Below are positions 13,621 through 16,472 of a stretch of 16,472 nucleotides of DNA, piece after piece. The stretch is from DASQWC01 sp035640475 (GTDB taxonomy: Bacteria > Actinomycetota > JAICYB01), in NCBI GenBank assembly GCA_035640475.1, contig DASQWC010000055.1, positions 1 to 16,472 of the forward strand, given 5' to 3'. Below the pieces are notes generated by a model that saw only the letters and a list, made by a program, of their open reading frames with translations, did no database searches and was not told the origin of the DNA. Position 1 is the first letter of the stretch; each line of letters begins with the position of its first letter. Both the position numbers and the translations under genes were made by a program.

Positions 13621-14715
13621 CTACGGCTTATCCGGTGGGACGAACGGCTCGACCCACGCCAGCACGTCCGCAGCGTCCCTCAACGGGTGCGAGCGCCGGC
13701 GGGAGCCGATTGTGGCGAGCGTGAGCAGCGCGAGCACGACCATGACGACGAGCCACCGGGCGTCGTCGCCCGGATCCAGACCCGGGATCGCGGAGGCGGC
13801 CGTCTGTGTCTCGCTGAGCTGGGCGGGGGGAGCCGAGAGCGACCGACCGATGTCGACGCCGCCGCCCCCAGAGCCGACGCGGAGCTCGATCGTCTTCGCG
13901 TAGTCGAGCAACGCCGTCGAGTCTCGGTAGTGGTCCTGAGAGCCCATGACGACGCTGAACGCAATTCCGTCGGCGGTCCGCACGGCTGCGATGAGGCAGT
14001 GTCCGGCATTGGCGGTGAAGCCGGTCTTCACGCCGACGATGTCGGAGCGCTCGAGAACGAGCTTGTTGTGGTTGTCGAAGATGCGCTGGCGGCCGTCCTT
14101 CCAGGGCATGCGGTGCGTCTTCGTCTTCACGATGTCGGCGAGCACCGGATCGGAGAGCAGCTCGCGCGTGAACAGCGCCATGTCCCACGCCGAGGAGACG
14201 TGACCGATCATGTCCAGCCCGTGCGGATTGTTGAAGTGCGTGTCGCGTGCGCCGAGCGAGCGCGCTTTCTGGTTCATAAGGCGAACGAAGTGATCGAAGC
14301 CGAACGGATCGTTCGCCGCGAGCGCCATGCCTGCGTCGTTGGCCGACTTGAGCAGCAGTGCATAGAGCAGGTTGCGAACGGTGATCTTCATGCCGGGCTC
14401 GAGATTCAGATCGCTGCCGTGAGATTGAAGGACGAGCGGCGACGCGACGACCACGTCGTCCAGCTTGTAGATATCGCGCGCGACGAGCGCCGTGACGACT
14501 TTGGTGAGGCTTGCAGGTGCGCGCATGTCGTGTACGCGGCGCCCAAAGAGCACGCGTCCTTCGCCGTTATTGAGCGTGACGAGGATTGCCGACCCGGCCG
14601 TGATACCCGGACCTCCATCAGGTCGCGACGACGGAGTGGGCGATTGCGCCCCGGCCGGTGTTCCGACAACGGCGGCAACTGCGATCAGCAGTGCCGCAAA
14701 CGCTCGCCGTCTCAT
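13621..14715 (-). CDS. D-alanyl-D-alanine carboxypeptidase (PBP5/S11 family), 364 aa
   Basis: A penicillin-binding protein that trims the terminal D-Ala of peptidoglycan stem peptides outside the membrane. It has a signal peptide (1-23, ending AGA), the serine active site SLTK (S69-K72), the second motif SAN (124-126) and the third motif KTG (230-232), all correctly spaced. LVASPLVLQSHGSDLNLEPG-like and NPHGLD segments are typical of family S11. A C-terminal membrane helix (about 321-337, WLVVMVVLALLTLATIG) followed by SRRR anchors it, in place of the amphipathic anchor of E. coli PBP5. The ATG at 14715 has TGGGGG upstream and lies 18 bp after the phosphatase stop. Confidence 0.93.
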   Translation of the reverse strand: MRRRAFAALLIAVAAVVGTPAGAQSPTPSSRPDGGPGITAGSAILVTLNNGEGRVLFGRRVHDMRAPASLTKVVTALVARDIYKLDDVVVASPLVLQSHGSDLNLEPGMKITVRNLLYALLLKSANDAGMALAANDPFGFDHFVRLMNQKARSLGARDTHFNNPHGLDMIGHVSSAWDMALFTRELLSDPVLADIVKTKTHRMPWKDGRQRIFDNHNKLVLERSDIVGVKTGFTANAGHCLIAAVRTADGIAFSVVMGSQDHYRDSTALLDYAKTIELRVGSGGGGVDIGRSLSAPPAQLSETQTAASAIPGLDPGDDARWLVVMVVLALLTLATIGSRRRSHPLRDAADVLAWVEPFVPPDKP

Positions 14716-14733
14716 GTCGCGCCCCCAGGCCGT

Positions 14734-15282
14734 TCAGGCCTGCATTCGCACTTTCTTGCCCTCGAACCCCTGCGCGAGCCGCTCCACCAGGTCGCGAATC
14801 TCCGATGCGACACGACGGTAGGCGGCTTCGCGCTCGCCGATCGGGTCGTCAACGTCCTGATCGGCCGCTGCGTCCCCCGTGTCCCGCAACCGGGATGCTT
14901 CCGTCAGCCACGACTCAGTGTCCTGGAAGGCCGGGAGGCTGGGAAGCAACTCGACGAAGCCCTTCAGGGTAAACGTCCTGGTCAGAGCCTCGGGAAAGGC
15001 TCGGACGGTCTCGCGAACGTGCTCACGGGACAACCCGATGACGAGGTCGGCCCACTCGACCAGGTCGCGGTCGAGCTCGAGCGTGCGATGGTCGTCGATC
15101 GGAACGCCCATCTCCGCCATCACCTTGCGTCCGTCGATGGTGGCGGCCCGGCCCGTCCACGCGTGGGTGCCGGTCGACCGAACGTCGATGTTCATGCCTC
15201 GGTCGGCGGCCTCCTTGCGCAGGAAACCCTCGGCCATGGGACTCCGGCAAACGTTCCCGGTGCACACGAACAAGACGTTCAC
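14734..15282 (-). CDS. Low-molecular-weight protein-tyrosine-phosphatase family protein, 182 aa
   Basis: A cytoplasmic phosphatase of the LMW-PTP/arsenate reductase fold. The P-loop CTGNVCRS (C7-x5-R13-S14) stands at the extreme N-terminus, as the family requires, which decides the GTG start at 15282; the frame stays open further upstream without any matching sequence. The general-acid loop is VDDPIG (D145/D146-P147), with Ile where canonical enzymes have an aromatic residue. At 182 aa it is longer than the usual 140-160, with an insert around 95-140. Substrates may be phosphotyrosine proteins; arsenate reduction is less likely without ars genes. A TAGACT box (15323-15328) may be its -10. It leads the operon with the carboxypeptidase and the thioredoxin. 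Confidence 0.88.
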   Translation of the reverse strand: MNVLFVCTGNVCRSPMAEGFLRKEAADRGMNIDVRSTGTHAWTGRAATIDGRKVMAEMGVPIDDHRTLELDRDLVEWADLVIGLSREHVRETVRAFPEALTRTFTLKGFVELLPSLPAFQDTESWLTEASRLRDTGDAAADQDVDDPIGEREAAYRRVASEIRDLVERLAQGFEGKKVRMQA

Positions 15283-15351
15283 TTCGTGGTAACCCCGCTG
15301 GTCGGTCGGCTGAGGCGGCGTCAGTCTAGCGCACGGTGTCATGATGTTCTT

Positions 15352-15864
15352 GTGCGGGCGGGGCGTTGGATTGGTGTGCTTTCCGTTCTTGTGTGCGTGA
15401 GTAGCGCACTCACAACCCGCCCCGCCCGAGCCGACGAACGGGTCGAGAGCCAACAGTATTTCCTTGGCGAAGGAGCGCCCGACTGCTGGCTGTTTGCGGG
15501 GATTGCACCTCCCCCCATGTCGCCCGTGCCTTCAAACCACGGCGGGGCGTGTTTCCGCCTTCGGGCTCGAGATCTCAGCTTTACCGTCAAGATCGAAGAC
15601 GACTCGGGTCTGCCCGTAGCCGGCACATACGAATTTCAAAGCGGCAGCGGGACCGCCGGGGTGCACGGCAGCTTCTGCGATTCGCTGACGCGCCGCGTTC
15701 CGCAGAGCGCGGCGACCATGACCATCTTCGTCCACGGCCCGTCCAGCGGTCTGCTGCTCTACGGTCCTTCGAGCTTCCAGACGTGTGTGGATCGCGGCGC
15801 ACCGGGCTGGGGCACGACCGGGACGATCACGGTTCGGTACACGGTCAAGCCCCTGCGAAGGTAG
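15352..15864 (+). CDS. Predicted secreted protein with four cysteines, 170 aa, unknown function
   Basis: I do not recognise the family. The GTG at 15352 gives a clear signal peptide: MRAGRW, hydrophobic core IGVLSVLVCVSSAL, then TTRPARA and a likely cut near residue 27. The mature part has four Cys (45, 67, 109, 145), enough for two disulfides, and strand-like stretches (DLSFTVKIEDD, VAGTYEFQS, TGTITVRYTVK), suggesting a small beta-sandwich exported domain. The frame is open far upstream, but only as the antisense shadow of the phosphatase and carboxypeptidase genes. No Shine-Dalgarno is seen; CATGAT (15340-15345) ends 6 nt before the GTG and may be a -10 for a leaderless message. It is divergent from the phosphatase operon. 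Confidence 0.65.
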   Translation: MRAGRWIGVLSVLVCVSSALTTRPARADERVESQQYFLGEGAPDCWLFAGIAPPPMSPVPSNHGGACFRLRARDLSFTVKIEDDSGLPVAGTYEFQSGSGTAGVHGSFCDSLTRRVPQSAATMTIFVHGPSSGLLLYGPSSFQTCVDRGAPGWGTTGTITVRYTVKPLRR

Positions 15865-15881
15865 CGACATACCATCGGGGT

Positions 15882-16472
15882 ATGCGCCGCCCCCTCACGT
15901 CCGCGCAGCTCGCGCAGTTCGCCGAGATCGGTGAGGACCGGATCGACGAGTACCGCTCGCGCGGCTTGATCGATCCCGATCGCGACGGCGAGATGGACGA
16001 CTGGGACGTCCTGCGCCTGCGCATCTTGATGCACTACGAGAGCCTCGGACGATCGATGGACGAGATCGAAAAGGCAATTCGCGACGGATCGACCAGCGTC
16101 ATCTACTCGGACCTGCTCTGGGGCGACGCCGACGCATTCGTCGTGCCCGAACAGATCGCCGAGGAGCTGGGCGTGCCGCTCGAGGACATCGAGGCACTGC
16201 TGAGAGCCATCGGCCTCACGGGCAGCATCCCGCGGAGCGATCTGAAGTTCTTCGAGATGATGAAGTCGCTCGTCGACGGCGGGCTTCCGATGAAGCTGCT
16301 GCTCGAAGTCGCGCGCGTATACGGCGACTCGCTGCGCCGGCTCGCGCAGACGGAGGTGCGAATGATCCGCGACGTCGTCGCCGAGCCCGGCCGGTCGTCC
16401 CTGCTCAAAGACCGTGCACAGTCCGAGCGGCTGCAGGCCGTCCAGGAGGTGCTCGAGCCGGTGCTCGAGCCG
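15882..16472 (+). CDS. Cyclase-type signalling protein, N-terminal regulatory part (3' end outside window)
   Basis: The frame runs open from the ATG at 15882 to the last base, giving 197 residues. Residues 1-70 resemble a MerR-like winged helix: RIDEYRSRGLIDPDRDGEMD, then LRLRILMHYESLGRSMDEIE and a charged end. Residues 85-165 (IAEELGVPLEDIEALLRAIG, SLVDGGLPMKLLLEVARVYG, DSLRRLAQTEV) look like the adenylate-cyclase regulatory domain found ahead of actinobacterial class III cyclases such as Rv1264. A cyclase catalytic domain would be expected beyond the edge. A TACCAT box (15870-15875) ends 6 nt before the ATG, suggesting a leaderless transcript. It starts 17 bp after the secreted-protein gene. 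The domain call is by resemblance. Confidence 0.75.
   Translation, partial: MRRPLTSAQLAQFAEIGEDRIDEYRSRGLIDPDRDGEMDDWDVLRLRILMHYESLGRSMDEIEKAIRDGSTSVIYSDLLWGDADAFVVPEQIAEELGVPLEDIEALLRAIGLTGSIPRSDLKFFEMMKSLVDGGLPMKLLLEVARVYGDSLRRLAQTEVRMIRDVVAEPGRSSLLKDRAQSERLQAVQEVLEPVLEP

Noticed and set aside
14726..14742. Small hairpin CAGGCC-GTTCA-GGCCTG around the phosphatase stop codon
   Set aside because: Only 6 bp of stem and no T tract; it lies in an 18-bp gap between co-oriented genes and is too weak to call a terminator.
13687..15864. A 725-codon plus-strand open frame covering the carboxypeptidase and phosphatase region
   Set aside because: Only its last 170 codons look like a protein. The rest is antisense to two genes with complete catalytic motifs and is Arg/His/Asp-rich as expected for a GC-rich shadow frame.
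1..16472. Two aldehyde dehydrogenases as a recent duplication
   Set aside because: Their catalytic-cysteine blocks (SGQICTA versus AGQSCISVQR) and surrounding residues belong to different branches of the family.

Overview
The window is high-GC, gene-dense bacterial DNA. The gene content suggests an Actinomycetota genome, probably an environmental or poorly characterised lineage. Pointers are the actinobacterial-style class III cyclase/ATPase/repeat regulator, a cyclase-regulatory N-terminal module at the right edge, an XRE regulator next to a small HbhA/phasin-like helical protein, GTG starts, and several -10 boxes placed so that transcripts would be leaderless. The exact taxon cannot be read from the sequence. 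No rRNA, tRNA, CRISPR array or transposase was seen. No gene-free stretch exceeds 300 bp; the longest, 12339-12534, is a divergent control region.

Layout. (1) 2-1036: 3' part of an aldehyde dehydrogenase, cut by the left edge, then a GC-rich inverted-repeat element (1046-1096) between convergent genes. (2) 1141-2040 (-): ferritin-like/VIT1 membrane protein for iron handling. (3) 2055-5212 (+): compact operon of a PrmC-like methyltransferase with an altered catalytic motif (HPPY), a PYROXD2/phytoene-desaturase-like FAD oxidoreductase and a dienelactone hydrolase. (4) 5290-10037 (+): an 1101-aa cyclase-domain/ATPase/helical-repeat regulator, then a second, complete aldehyde dehydrogenase. (5) 10086-10790 (+): a 234-aa protein of unknown function with clearly lower GC and TTA codons, a candidate foreign insertion. 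(6) 10856-12960: a regulatory cluster. A TetR regulator (-), an XRE regulator (-) and a small helical protein (-) each have a recognisable promoter, and a divergent 141-aa protein (+) faces TetR. Palindromic operator candidates sit inside or against these promoters: one motif shared by the XRE and small-protein promoters, and another motif three times between tetR and the 141-aa gene. (7) 13054-15282 (-): cell-envelope operon of a low-molecular-weight phosphatase, a D,D-carboxypeptidase and a TlpA/CcmG-like thioredoxin. (8) 15352-15864 (+): secreted four-cysteine protein; 15882-16472 (+): 5' part of a cyclase-type signalling protein, open at the right edge.

The region that best rewards follow-up is 10086-12960: an AT-shifted gene of unknown function beside two self-contained repressor circuits whose promoters and operators can be read directly from the sequence.
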